From JAUVPB01 sp965223695 (GTDB taxonomy: Bacteria > Actinomycetota > Thermoleophilia > Gaiellales > Gaiellaceae): 64,000 nt of DNA. The notes beneath the pieces were generated by a model that worked only from the letters and a program-made list of their open reading frames with translations, was not told where the DNA came from and did not search any database. This document shows positions 55,917 through 64,000 of the stretch, piece by piece. Numbering within the stretch: the stretch's first letter is position 1; every line of letters starts with the position of its first letter. Location: positions 1-64,000 of the forward strand of contig CBDCXJ010000024.1 of NCBI GenBank assembly GCA_965223695.1. The letters run 5' to 3'. The position numbers and the translations under genes are program-made.

Positions 55917-56714
55917 CTAGATGTCCGAGTCGGCGCCGCCGCGGCCGGCCGTTCGGGGTGGCAGAGGCGGGCTCTCGGCCAGGCGCCGGGCCTGTACATG
56001 GCGTGCTGCGAGGACGGTGCCGCCGATGATCGCGAGCAGCCCGCAGAGGATCGTCAAGACGATCAACGGAACGGGAACCGACCCGGCGTCGTTGGGTCCG
56101 ATGTTGCGCAGCACGTCGATCAAGGGAGCGTCGGCCGCCTCGCCCTCGGCCCGCGCTGCCGCTACGTCGCCTATCGGGACAACATCCTCGATGGTCGGCG
56201 CTTCCTCGACGGCGAGCGGGTCAGCGATCGTAGTCCCGGCCGGGTCGGACGCCGGTTGCTTCGGCTCGAGCACGAGCTCCTGCTCGGGGAGTGCGACTGG
56301 GGGCGCCGGTGCGGGTGCTGGCGGCTCAGCGGGCGTGGCGGGCGGTGCTGGTGGCGCGGGTGGGCTTGTCGGGGCCGGTGGCGACGCGTCGTCGGGCGGC
56401 CCGACCTTCGCCTGCTGCTCGCGAATCGCCGCCTGCTTGGCCGCGCGCACATCGGTCTCGAAGTTGGTGTAGAGCAGGACGTCCTCAGGGGCCTCTATGA
56501 GCGCAAGGTCGTAGCAGCGCAGCGCGTGTGTTGTCCCGATTGGCTTCGACGGGTGCACCCACTCGTCGAGGATGCGGTCGACGCAGGCCGTGCGTGCGTG
56601 CGAGATGGGCGCGAGCACCGCGGTCGCGACCACGAGTACTCCGACGGCAAGGAGGATGCGGATGGGCGTCACGGGTTGACCTGAACCCGGGGGATGATAG
56701 ATACGGTGAAGCAC
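55917..56714 (-). CDS. secreted Pro-rich protein with C-terminal membrane anchor
   Basis: 265 residues. A signal peptide or N-terminal helix (IRILLAVGVLVVATAVLAPI), a small domain with two cysteines (TACVDRILDEWV, LRCYDLALIE), a long Pro/Ala segment (PPAPTSPPAPPAPPATPAEP) and a C-terminal helix (VPLIVLTILCGLLAIIGGTV) with a basic end. Probably a wall-spanning surface protein. No family recognised. The start could also be the GTG at VTPIRIL. Confidence 0.7.
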   Translation of the reverse strand: MLHRIYHPPGSGQPVTPIRILLAVGVLVVATAVLAPISHARTACVDRILDEWVHPSKPIGTTHALRCYDLALIEAPEDVLLYTNFETDVRAAKQAAIREQQAKVGPPDDASPPAPTSPPAPPAPPATPAEPPAPAPAPPVALPEQELVLEPKQPASDPAGTTIADPLAVEEAPTIEDVVPIGDVAAARAEGEAADAPLIDVLRNIGPNDAGSVPVPLIVLTILCGLLAIIGGTVLAARHVQARRLAESPPLPPRTAGRGGADSDI

Positions 56715-56822
56715 ATGTAGTTTCTCGGCAGCGTATGAGGATTTCGTAAGCGCTGCGTCCCTCGCGCCACGTCGTTGTCGGGCCCCGCGAGCGGCAATCA
56801 GGCCTGTGCTAGCGTCCGCGCG

Positions 56823-58811
56823 ATGTCCGCCGTTCCGGGGCTGCGAGTGGGGTTCGCGGCGCCCGAGCTGGTTGCGCGCGCGGCGCCTGTAGCGGCGAGC
56901 GGCGCGATCGGGATCCTGCTCGGCGCGAGCGTCCTTGCCGGCGGCGGTGCCCGCTCAGGCGCCATCGTCTGGATCGGCATCGGCTCGCTGGGCGTCGTGT
57001 GCGCGCTGTGTGCGCTCGCGCTCGCCGGGGCCCTGCCGCTGCCGCGATTCTCGCGGCTCGGGCTCGTCTCGATCGCCGCCCTGACGCTTTTTGTGTTGTG
57101 GAGCGGCCTCAGCGTGGCCTGGTCGCTGGCTCCCGACCTGTCCTGGGGCTACTTCAACCGTGGTCTCGCCTACCTCGGCCTCGTCGGTGTCGGGCTCTTC
57201 TTCACCGTGTTCGTGCGGCGTGCCCCGCTCGTGTTCGCGTCGATCCTGACGGTTGCGATCGCGGCCGCTGCCGTCTGGGCCCTTGCCGGAAAGATCGATC
57301 CGTCGCTGTTCGAGGACGGTCTGCGCAGGGCTCGCCTGCGCGAGCCCGTCGGCTTCTGGAACCCGCTTGCGCTGCTCTTTGCCTTCGGCGTTCCGCTCTC
57401 GCTCTGGGCGAGCGCCCGGCGTCATGCGGCGCTCGTGCGTGCCCTCGGCGTCGGGTTGCTGTTTCTGCTCGTCCCGGCGACGCTGCTTACGGTTTCTCGC
57501 TCGGGCATCCTGGCGGCGCTGCTCGCAGCGGCAGCGTGGCTCCTGCTGGCTCCGGGGCGACTCGAGTTGGTGGCAGCGCTCGCTTTGGCCGTCCCGGCGG
57601 GAGCCGCCGTGGGTCAATGGGCGCTCGGGCAGCCGGGCCTTGTCGACGACTTCCAGGAGCTCTCCGTACGCGCGAGCGATGGCCGCGCGTTCGGCTGGAC
57701 GGTGGGCCTCGCCTTCATCGCGGTCGTGGTTATCGCCTACGTGCTCGCACGGGTCGAGGCCCGCCGGCCTCTCACCGACGCCGTGAGAGAGCGCGTGTTA
57801 CGGGTCGTGGGCTGGCTCGCGCTCGGCCTGATCGTGGTCGGCGTGGTCCTGTTTGTTGTCCGTGTCGGCAACCCAGCGACCTGGGTTGGAGACAAGGTCG
57901 ACGAGTTCACGAGCCCCGAGCTCGTCTCGAACGACCCTGCGCGACTGACCAGCGTCAACGCCAACAAGCGCCTCGACTGGTGGGCCGAGGCAGCGTCGGC
58001 GTTCCGGGACGAGCCGGCGCTCGGGAGCGGAGCCGGCACCTTTCCCGTCGTTCATCGCCTGTACCGGGCCGATGAGATCTCGGTCGCCTCGCCCCACAAC
58101 GTGCTGATGCAGTTCCTCGCCGAAACGGGCCTCGTCGGGGCCTTGCTCGCGGCGGTCGCAGCAGCCGCGGGTGTGGTCGCGGCGGGTCGGGCGGCGCGGC
58201 GCCTGGCCGACGATCAGCAGCTTGCCGGTCTTGCGCTCGTGATCATCCTCGTGCTCTACGCGTTGCATGCGCTCGTCGATGTGGAGTGGGACTTCCTTGC
58301 GGTCACCGCGCCCGCGCTGCTCGCACTCGGCGTGATGCTCGGGAAGGCGCGCGCGCTGTGGCTCGAGCGCTTCCCGATCCTGGCGCTCGTCCCGCCGCTC
58401 GTCTTCCTCCCCATCGTGGTGTCGCTGCTGCTCCCCCCGCTTGCTGCCAGCACGTCGCGCGCGTCGACCGAGGAGCTCTTCGACGATCCCGCGCGCGCGC
58501 TGGCGCTCGCGGGGCAGGCGCACGCCCTCGACCCGGCCTCACTCGAGCCGATCTTTGCCCGCGCCGACGCCGAGCTCGTGCTCGGGCGCCCAACGCTCGC
58601 GCGGGCGGCCTACCTGCAGGCCATCGAACTCCAACCGAGGAACCCGCGTTCGTGGCTCCAGCTCACCGAGTTCGAGCTCGCTGAGGGCGACCTCGAGGTG
58701 GCGCGGGCGAGCTGGCTGCGCCTGAGCGTTCTCGACCCGCACGACTGCCGCGTTCGCGAGCTCGGAATGACGCTCGGGCTCGACGCCACGCCGTGCGGGC
58801 CGAGCCCGTGA
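56823..58811 (+). CDS. O-antigen ligase/polymerase-like membrane protein with TPR tail
   Basis: About 662 residues from the ATG at 56823 (an upstream in-frame start at 56775 is weaker). At least ten membrane helices and the Wzy_C signature region SPHNVLMQFLAETGLVGALL, with the preceding large loop containing LGSGAGTFPVVHRLY. The C-terminus is a soluble TPR-like segment (LALAGQAHALDPASLEPIFA, RAAYLQAIELQPRNPRSWLQ). Such proteins join or ligate surface polysaccharides at the outer face of the membrane. It overlaps the next gene by GTGA. Confidence 0.85.
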   Translation: MSAVPGLRVGFAAPELVARAAPVAASGAIGILLGASVLAGGGARSGAIVWIGIGSLGVVCALCALALAGALPLPRFSRLGLVSIAALTLFVLWSGLSVAWSLAPDLSWGYFNRGLAYLGLVGVGLFFTVFVRRAPLVFASILTVAIAAAAVWALAGKIDPSLFEDGLRRARLREPVGFWNPLALLFAFGVPLSLWASARRHAALVRALGVGLLFLLVPATLLTVSRSGILAALLAAAAWLLLAPGRLELVAALALAVPAGAAVGQWALGQPGLVDDFQELSVRASDGRAFGWTVGLAFIAVVVIAYVLARVEARRPLTDAVRERVLRVVGWLALGLIVVGVVLFVVRVGNPATWVGDKVDEFTSPELVSNDPARLTSVNANKRLDWWAEAASAFRDEPALGSGAGTFPVVHRLYRADEISVASPHNVLMQFLAETGLVGALLAAVAAAAGVVAAGRAARRLADDQQLAGLALVIILVLYALHALVDVEWDFLAVTAPALLALGVMLGKARALWLERFPILALVPPLVFLPIVVSLLLPPLAASTSRASTEELFDDPARALALAGQAHALDPASLEPIFARADAELVLGRPTLARAAYLQAIELQPRNPRSWLQLTEFELAEGDLEVARASWLRLSVLDPHDCRVRELGMTLGLDATPCGPSP

Positions 58812-60496
58812 GCCGTGTCGGGCAGGGCACGCGAGAGGGGGACGGACGCCGCCTGACTCGCCACCCGTCGCGCGCTGAGCTCCTAGCTCTCCTCGGCGTC
58901 GGCCTGCTCGCCGCTGTTGTCTTTCTCCCTGCTGCCTTCTCGGCCCTTCACGCCGATGACTGGGTGCTCCGTCGCACGGTCAGCGCATTCGAGAGCCTGT
59001 CCTGGGCGTTCACGCGCAACGATCTCGGGCAGGCGGATGGCTCGGGCCACTTCTACCGGCCGGTCTGGGTGCTCTACAACGTCGGGCTCTTCAAGGCGTT
59101 CGGTTTCGACCCGGCCGCCTATCACGCGTTCAGCCTCGTTCTCTACGCCCTGACCACGATCGGCGTCTGGGCGCTGATCCGCGCATTGCTCGGCTCGGCG
59201 TCGGCGCTGATCGGTGCGGTCGCGTTCGCGGTCTATCCGCGCCACGGTGAGTCAGTCTCGTGGATCTCTGGGAACACCGATGTACTCGCGACGGCGCTTC
59301 TGCTGCCGGCGGTGCTGGTACTGCTCACGCGCTGGTCTCTCTGGGTGCGGCTGGCCCTCGCTTTCGCCCTGGGCGGGTTCGCAGCGCTCTCGAAGGAGAG
59401 CATCTACGCCCTGCCGGCGCTGGCGGCGATCGTGGTTTGGGCCGCGCGCGACGACCCGTCGCTGTCTGGCGCCCGCCGCTATCTGGCGGGTATGCGTGAG
59501 GCGGCACTCGCCGCCGCCGTCACCCTCGCGGCCGTTCTTCCAATCTTCTTCGCACGCCAGTCGGTGATCGGTAGGGCGGGAGGCTACGAAGACGTCCCCG
59601 ACGGCGCGGGCCGCATCGTCACGGCGCTCGGCTCGCAGGTCGTCGCCGCGCTGACGCCGCCCCAGCTCGAGGTGTTGCGTCAGCGCTGGTTGCTCGTCGT
59701 CCCGGTCGTGGTGCTGCTCGCGCTCGCCTGGCAGCTACTGGCGCTCGCGCGCCGTGGCGAGCACCGGCGCGTTCGGGTCGCGCTTGCGGGGCTCGCCTGG
59801 TTCGTGCTCTCACTTGCGCCAGTAGCGCGCCTCGCAGTCGACCTGAACACGTCGAACGGCGAGCGCTTTCTCTACGTCGGCTCGGTCGGGCTCGCCGTCG
59901 CGTTCGCGGCGCTCGTCGGGCCCGAGCTGCGCGGCTGGCGGCGACCGCTCGCCACTGCGGCGGTGCTGGCCGGCGTGTCGCTTTCCCTGTGGAGCGCGAC
60001 CAACTGGATTCCTGCGGGAAACCTCGCTCAGCGCCTGGTCGACCGGGCCTCGGAGCTGCTCGAGAGCGAGGATGCTGACCAGATCGTGCTCCTGAGCGTT
60101 CCCGCGAACCTGCGCACGGCGCACGTTCATCTGGGGTTCTCGCTGCGATTCGCGATCGAGGATGAGCACCGGCCCGACGTCCTGATCACGACCTGCGCGC
60201 CGCTGCACGTCAGCTCGACCGGGGCCGACGACGTGTACTTCACGTCCGAGGAGGGTTCGTTCTTCGGCACGGCCGAGGGCGGGTCGAGCTTCGACTTTCC
60301 GGTTCGGCGTGCCCCTGCGGCGCGCCCCTTCTGCACCTACCAGCGTCCCGACGGCACGGCCAGCCGCTGGGGGATCGAGCGCCATGCGCTCGTGGTGCCG
60401 GGTCAGGGAGCGCCAACCTGGGTAATCGCCTACTTCGATGGGGAGAATCTCGTCGCCTGCTGCGGGCGGCCGCGGCTCACTCTGCTCGACGAGTGA
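58808..60496 (+). CDS. GT-C-type membrane glycosyltransferase-like protein
   Basis: 562 residues from the GTG at 58808, coupled to the preceding stop by GTGA. Many helices; the first outer loop carries LHADDWVLRRTVSAF with the acidic pair expected in GT-C enzymes, and YPRHGESVSWISGNTDVLAT follows. The C-terminal 130 residues form a soluble domain. Probably transfers sugars from lipid carriers, acting with the O-antigen-ligase-like neighbour. The donor is unknown. Confidence 0.75.
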   Translation: MSRVGQGTREGDGRRLTRHPSRAELLALLGVGLLAAVVFLPAAFSALHADDWVLRRTVSAFESLSWAFTRNDLGQADGSGHFYRPVWVLYNVGLFKAFGFDPAAYHAFSLVLYALTTIGVWALIRALLGSASALIGAVAFAVYPRHGESVSWISGNTDVLATALLLPAVLVLLTRWSLWVRLALAFALGGFAALSKESIYALPALAAIVVWAARDDPSLSGARRYLAGMREAALAAAVTLAAVLPIFFARQSVIGRAGGYEDVPDGAGRIVTALGSQVVAALTPPQLEVLRQRWLLVVPVVVLLALAWQLLALARRGEHRRVRVALAGLAWFVLSLAPVARLAVDLNTSNGERFLYVGSVGLAVAFAALVGPELRGWRRPLATAAVLAGVSLSLWSATNWIPAGNLAQRLVDRASELLESEDADQIVLLSVPANLRTAHVHLGFSLRFAIEDEHRPDVLITTCAPLHVSSTGADDVYFTSEEGSFFGTAEGGSSFDFPVRRAPAARPFCTYQRPDGTASRWGIERHALVVPGQGAPTWVIAYFDGENLVACCGRPRLTLLDE

Positions 60497-60545
60497 CTGC
60501 GCGGCTGACGGTGCCGACGCGCCGCTCCTCGCGTCGTGTCTGGCG

Positions 60546-61271
60546 CTACTCGGAGGCCGCGGCGCGCATCCACACCTGCGCGCGAAACGGAGCGAGCGTA
60601 CGAAACGCGAGCGGCTCCATCAGGTGCATGAAGACCTCGTGCGGCCGGTTGCTATAGAGCCGCCGGCGGTTCGAATGGAACCGCTCGATCGCATTGAAGC
60701 CGCTCGCTCGCAGCAGGCGTCGTAGGCGGAACGGCGTGATGCCGAGCTCGGTCGTGCCGTAGCTCTCGGCCGCGTCGCGCCCGCGGAAGCGCTGCGTCCA
60801 GTTCGGCTCGACGACCAGGAGCACCCCACCCGGCCGCAGCGCACCACGCGCCGCTTGCAGGACGGCGAGCGGGTCCGGGCTGTGGTGCAGGGCCTCGTAG
60901 ATGAGGCAGCGATCAAAGTGCGGCTCGAGCTCGAGCGTCTCCATGTCGGCGACCTCGAAGCGTGCATCGAGTGCCTCGCGCTTGGACTCTGCCCGCGCGA
61001 TCTCGATCATCTCGGGCGCGATGTCGTAGCCGACCGCGTTCGCCCCGCATCGGGCCGCGTAGCGCGTGAGCCAGCCCGAGCCACAGCCGAGCTCGGCGAA
61101 GCTGAGGCCGGGCTCGAGGCCGAGCAAGTCGACGACGTAGCCGACGTCGATCAGATGGCGAACGGTGTGGCGGCGCTCGCCCTGAAACGGTTTCGAGACG
61201 AGCCAGCGGCGATGCTCGGCGCTGACCCGCGAGGGGTAGTCGGCCTCGGCACGTTTGCGCTCGTCGAGCAC
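60546..61271 (-). CDS. class I SAM-dependent methyltransferase
   Basis: 241 residues. Motif I ELGCGSGWLTRYAA, motif II region VADMETLEL, LIYEALHHSPDPLAVLQAA and LRPGGVLLVVEPNW define the Methyltransf_11/25 fold. A preceding helical region (HTVRHLIDVGYVVDLLGLEP) and a C-terminal RFHSNRRRLYSNRPHEVF segment could bind the substrate. Next to surface-polysaccharide genes, so sugar or lipid methylation is possible. Confidence 0.85.
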   Translation of the reverse strand: MLDERKRAEADYPSRVSAEHRRWLVSKPFQGERRHTVRHLIDVGYVVDLLGLEPGLSFAELGCGSGWLTRYAARCGANAVGYDIAPEMIEIARAESKREALDARFEVADMETLELEPHFDRCLIYEALHHSPDPLAVLQAARGALRPGGVLLVVEPNWTQRFRGRDAAESYGTTELGITPFRLRRLLRASGFNAIERFHSNRRRLYSNRPHEVFMHLMEPLAFRTLAPFRAQVWMRAAASE

Positions 61272-61281
61272 GCGGCTGAGC

Positions 61282-61923
61282 TCAGCCGCCGAGAATCAGT
61301 ACGACGCGCGCCTGCCCGAGCTCGCGGCGCTTCATCCCGTCGACGGGGGCAACGCGCTTCCAGCCGAGTCCAAGGTCGCGCGCGAGTCGTTCTGCCTCGC
61401 CACGGAATCCCTTCCGATAGAGAACGAGGGTGCGGCGGTAGTCGGGGTGCGCCGCGTCGTTCGTGTCGATAACGCGATATCGCTCGCTCTCGAGGCGGGC
61501 AGCGGCTTCTCGAGCGGCGCCCCGCGTGCCACTGCCGTTGAGGACGAGCACCGCGGTCTTCGTGCGCGGCAGCTCGGCCTTTGCCGGTGTGCGCTCCGTC
61601 AGGAAGCGCTCGCCGGGCCCTTTGACGCCGCTATTCACCGCGGCGTCGGCGGCGTCCGCTTTCGTGGCAGCCTCGGCCTTAGCGCTTGTCGCCATGGGCC
61701 TGCCGATGAAGACGAGCCCGAGAACGAGCACAAGCGATATTCCGCCGACGACGGCGCCGACGTAGGGCCAGGCGGCCGAGATGCGAAACATGGGTTCCGC
61801 CTCGGCGGCGGCAGACAGCGGTGTGCCGGCTGTAGCGGGTGGCAGCTCGGGCTCATGACCCCCGACCTCGGCGCCTCGCCCTGCTCGGGCGTGCTTCTGG
61901 CCCTGGTCGTCCTGCTCGGGCAT
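61282..61923 (-). CDS. membrane-anchored LytR C-terminal (LytR_C) domain protein
   Basis: About 213 residues from the ATG at 61923. A cytoplasmic N-terminus, one helix (YVGAVVGGISLVLVLGLVFI), then an external LytR_C domain (KTAVLVLNGSGTRGAAREAA, ARLESERYRVIDTNDAAHP, TLVLYRKGFRGEAERLARDL). LytR_C domains occur alone or in LCP wall-teichoic-acid ligases and probably bind cell-wall glycans. A longer start at 61983 would leave 4 nt to the divergent tmk start and is less likely. Confidence 0.8.
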   Translation of the reverse strand: MPEQDDQGQKHARAGRGAEVGGHEPELPPATAGTPLSAAAEAEPMFRISAAWPYVGAVVGGISLVLVLGLVFIGRPMATSAKAEAATKADAADAAVNSGVKGPGERFLTERTPAKAELPRTKTAVLVLNGSGTRGAAREAAARLESERYRVIDTNDAAHPDYRRTLVLYRKGFRGEAERLARDLGLGWKRVAPVDGMKRRELGQARVVLILGG

Positions 61924-61987
61924 GGGCTTGTGCATTCGCCCTGCGACTCGGCGCTCCTGCCGTCTCCCTACGATGGAAACCATCTAG

Positions 61988-62584
61988 ATGTTTGTGTCCT
62001 TTGAAGGCATCGACGGCTCGGGAAAGTCGAGTCAGGCGGCGCTGCTCGGCGAACGCCTGCGTGCGGCGGGTCACGAGGTCGTCGCGACGCGCGAGCCAGG
62101 TGGAACGCCACTTGGTGAGACGGTGCGAGAGCTTTTACTGGGTGAGCACGAGATCGCTCCCTGGGCCGAGGCCGCCCTGTTCGCCGCGGCACGCGCGCAG
62201 CTCGTTGCCGATGTGATCGCACCCGCTCTCGAGCGTGGGTCGTGGGTTGTCGTCGACAGGTTCCTCGACTCCTCGCTCGCCTACCAGGGAGCTGCGCGAG
62301 GACTCGGCGTCGACGCGGTCCTCGAGTTGAACCGGGCGGTCATGGGCGGCCTTGAGCCGGAGCGCACGTTCCTCCTTCGTGTTCCCGTCGAGGAGGCGCT
62401 TGCTCGCATCGGCTCCGACCGGCGCGACCGGATCGAGGCAGAGGGCGAGGAGTTTCTCGCCCGCGTCGATCGAGCCTTCGAGGCGCTGTCGGTTCGGTTC
62501 GAGCGCATCGAGGCGATCGACGGAGTGCGCTCGGAGGCCGACATCGCCGCCGAGATCGCGGCCCGGCTCGGGCTACGCTGCTGA
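61988..62584 (+). CDS. tmk: thymidylate kinase
   Basis: 198 residues. P-loop FEGIDGSGKSSQ, DRX-type motif VVVDRFLDSSLAYQGAARGL and TREPGGTPLGE are diagnostic. It phosphorylates dTMP to dTDP. The ATG lies 5 nt before holB's upstream region begins at the tmk stop, and tmk-holB-PSP1 is a widely conserved order. Confidence 0.96.
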   Translation: MFVSFEGIDGSGKSSQAALLGERLRAAGHEVVATREPGGTPLGETVRELLLGEHEIAPWAEAALFAAARAQLVADVIAPALERGSWVVVDRFLDSSLAYQGAARGLGVDAVLELNRAVMGGLEPERTFLLRVPVEEALARIGSDRRDRIEAEGEEFLARVDRAFEALSVRFERIEAIDGVRSEADIAAEIAARLGLRC

Positions 62585-62588
62585 ACCC

Positions 62589-63683
62589 GTGTCGCCTCCG
62601 CCTTCCGACGACGCCTTCGCCGCGATCCTCGAGCAGGAGAGCGTCAAGCTCCTGCTGAGCGCAGCCTTGCGCGATGGACCGGCCCACGCGTACCTCTTCC
62701 ACGGCCCGGCCGGTGTGGGCAAGAGCGCGACGGCGCGCGCCTTCGCGGCAGCCTTGCTCGGAGACGCCGGCCGGGTTGAGCGAGGCACCCACCCGGATCT
62801 GTACGTGCTCGAGCCGCTCGGCGACCAGATCCGCATCGGCGACATCCACGCGCTGCGACACGACCTGCATCTGCGCCCGTTTGAGGGCGAGCGGCGCGTC
62901 TATATCGTCGAGCGGGCCGACTCGATGAATCCCGACGCTGCCGATGCGCTCCTGAAGAGCCTCGAGGAGCCGCCTGCGTACGCGACGGTCCTGCTCGTCG
63001 CAGACAGGGTGGCGCTTCTCCCCGAGACGATTCGCTCACGATGCCAGCTCGTCGGCTTCCGGCGGCTGTCGCGATCAGCTGTGTCCTCGTGGTTGGCGGG
63101 GCAGGCTGCGAATGAGGATGACGCCGACCTTCTCGCTCGCGCCTCCGGCGGAACGCTGGAGCGGGCACGGCGACTGCTCGACCCCGATGAGGCGAACGCT
63201 CGACGCGAGCTGCTCGAGCTCGTGCGCTCGAGCTATCGCAACGCGACGTTCGACCCGGCGGCGGCTGCCCGGTCCGTCCTCGAGGCGGCGACGGCGAGGG
63301 GAGATGACGCGCGTGCACGCGCGCGCGTGACGGCCGACGACTCGCAGACGGCCCGCGAAGCCGAGCAGCGCGAGCGGCGTGCGTTCCGCGGGGCGGAGCG
63401 GGCGTATGTGCTCGAGGTCGTCGAGACGATCGCGATGTGGTGTCGCGACCTGCTCGTCGCGGTCAACGGCGCGCCGGAGGCGGCGATCAACGCCGACTTC
63501 GCCGCGGAGCTGATCGAGGATGCCGAACTCCTCGAGTCGGGCGGCGTCGAGTCCGCCCTCGAGGCGGTGCTCGAGACGCGTCGGCGCTTCGAGCTGCAGC
63601 TGCAAGCTGGCCTCGCCCTCGAAGCGGTGTTCGTGTCGCTCTGCCATGCGCTGACTCGGGCCGAGGCCGCTGCGCTAGCCTGA
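62589..63683 (+). CDS. holB: DNA polymerase III subunit delta prime
   Basis: 364 residues from the GTG at 62589, 4 nt after tmk. AAA+ clamp-loader fold: Walker A GPAGVGKS (39-46), VYIVERADSMNPDAADALLK, SLEEPPAYATVLLVAD and the sensor 1 RSRC motif (TIRSRCQLVGF). The C-terminal collar region is helical. The usual zinc-binding cysteines of delta prime are not evident. It stays with tmk and the PSP1 gene as in many bacteria. Confidence 0.92.
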   Translation: MSPPPSDDAFAAILEQESVKLLLSAALRDGPAHAYLFHGPAGVGKSATARAFAAALLGDAGRVERGTHPDLYVLEPLGDQIRIGDIHALRHDLHLRPFEGERRVYIVERADSMNPDAADALLKSLEEPPAYATVLLVADRVALLPETIRSRCQLVGFRRLSRSAVSSWLAGQAANEDDADLLARASGGTLERARRLLDPDEANARRELLELVRSSYRNATFDPAAAARSVLEAATARGDDARARARVTADDSQTAREAEQRERRAFRGAERAYVLEVVETIAMWCRDLLVAVNGAPEAAINADFAAELIEDAELLESGGVESALEAVLETRRRFELQLQAGLALEAVFVSLCHALTRAEAAALA

Positions 63684-63687
63684 GTTC

Positions 63688-64000
63688 ATGCCAGCCGCGG
63701 TAAACGTGATCTTCAGCCCGGGCGGCAAGGTCTACACCTTCGACCCGGGTGAGCTCGAACTCGCCTGGAACGACCGGGTGATCTGCCAGACGACCCGCGG
63801 CATTGAGTACGGCCGCATCGTCAAGGCCGCGCACGAGCTTCCCGACGAAGACGTCCGGGGCCGGCTCAAGCGCGTCGTCAGGCGGGCGACCGTCGATGAC
63901 GAGGAGCTCGTCGAGCGCCGCAAGGGCGAGGCGAAGGACGCGCTCGCCACCTTCCGCGAGCTGCGCCGAAAGCTCGACGTCGATGCACGCGCGGTGCATG
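63688..64000 (+). CDS. PSP1 domain protein (YaaT/RicT-like), 5' part
   Basis: 104 codons are visible before the window ends. NVIFSPGGKVYTFDPGELEL, VICQTTRGIEYGRIVKAAHE and LPDEDVRGRLKRVVRRATVD match the start of PSP1/YaaT proteins, which in firmicutes act in RNA-processing complexes with RicA and RicF. The ATG is 4 nt after the holB stop. Truncated only by the window edge. Confidence 0.9.
   Translation, partial: MPAAVNVIFSPGGKVYTFDPGELELAWNDRVICQTTRGIEYGRIVKAAHELPDEDVRGRLKRVVRRATVDDEELVERRKGEAKDALATFRELRRKLDVDARAVH

Noticed and set aside
55790..55999. 70-residue N-terminal extension of NrdJ
   Set aside because: Low-complexity Arg/Pro sequence; the ATG at 55789 has a perfect GGAGGAG site and matches the family start.
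1..64000. CRISPR arrays, rRNA and tRNA genes
   Set aside because: No regular direct-repeat and spacer pattern and no T-loop or rRNA core sequence was noticed in the reading; a dedicated tRNA scan was not possible.

Overview
The window is high-GC DNA with dense, short-spaced genes and many GTG/TTG starts. Gene content (B12-dependent ribonucleotide reductase NrdJ, hisF-hisIE, Lon, metF, tmk-holB-PSP1, many actinobacterial-type secreted proteins) suggests an actinobacterium, perhaps a deep-branching Thermoleophilia-like lineage. The phylum-level guess is an inference and no rRNA or tRNA gene was seen to settle it.

Region 1 (1-20.3 kb) is a catabolic and transport block. After an IS3 relic come a frameshifted LysR regulator, an acetoacetate-decarboxylase-family protein, a HyuB/HyuA pair, an iron-ADH-family dehydrogenase, a lipoprotein solute-binding protein preceded by a triplicated Shine-Dalgarno, a second HyuA/HyuB pair carrying single-base frameshifts, and a two-domain ABC ATPase with two different RbsC-type permeases. 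On the opposite strand lie a molybdopterin oxidoreductase and a decayed third hyuA/hyuB remnant. The likely logic is import of a small polar substrate, ATP-dependent ring opening or carboxylation by the HyuAB enzymes, then decarboxylation and redox steps. The substrate is unknown.

Region 2 (about 21-39 kb) is a mobile and chimeric zone. It holds an intact IS481-type element with a CCTAGG target duplication, a broken IS1182/IS5-like transposase, IS3 copies, an IS21 relic, and fragments of a DrrA-type ABC ATPase, an ammonium transporter, a DUF3179 protein and a type I restriction specificity subunit. Among them sit an intact trio (circularly permuted ATP-grasp, alpha-E, transglutaminase), a frameshifted helicase, and a lower-GC pair (MpaB-type oxygenase and MMPL transporter). 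Copies of one roughly 97-bp terminus lie in opposite orientation directly after the deacetylase gene and directly before hisF, so 22.1-39.04 kb may be a composite island.

Region 3 (39.04-64 kb) is core chromosome with intact genes: hisF-hisIE, a secreted glycosidase-like protein, DedA, an M48 protease, an EamA transporter, metF divergent from hsp20-lon, a secreted protein, a GGDEF-EAL protein, nrdJ, a Pro-rich membrane protein, a surface-polysaccharide pair (O-antigen-ligase-like and GT-C-like), a methyltransferase, a LytR_C protein, and tmk-holB-PSP1 running off the end. No tRNA, rRNA or CRISPR array was recognised.
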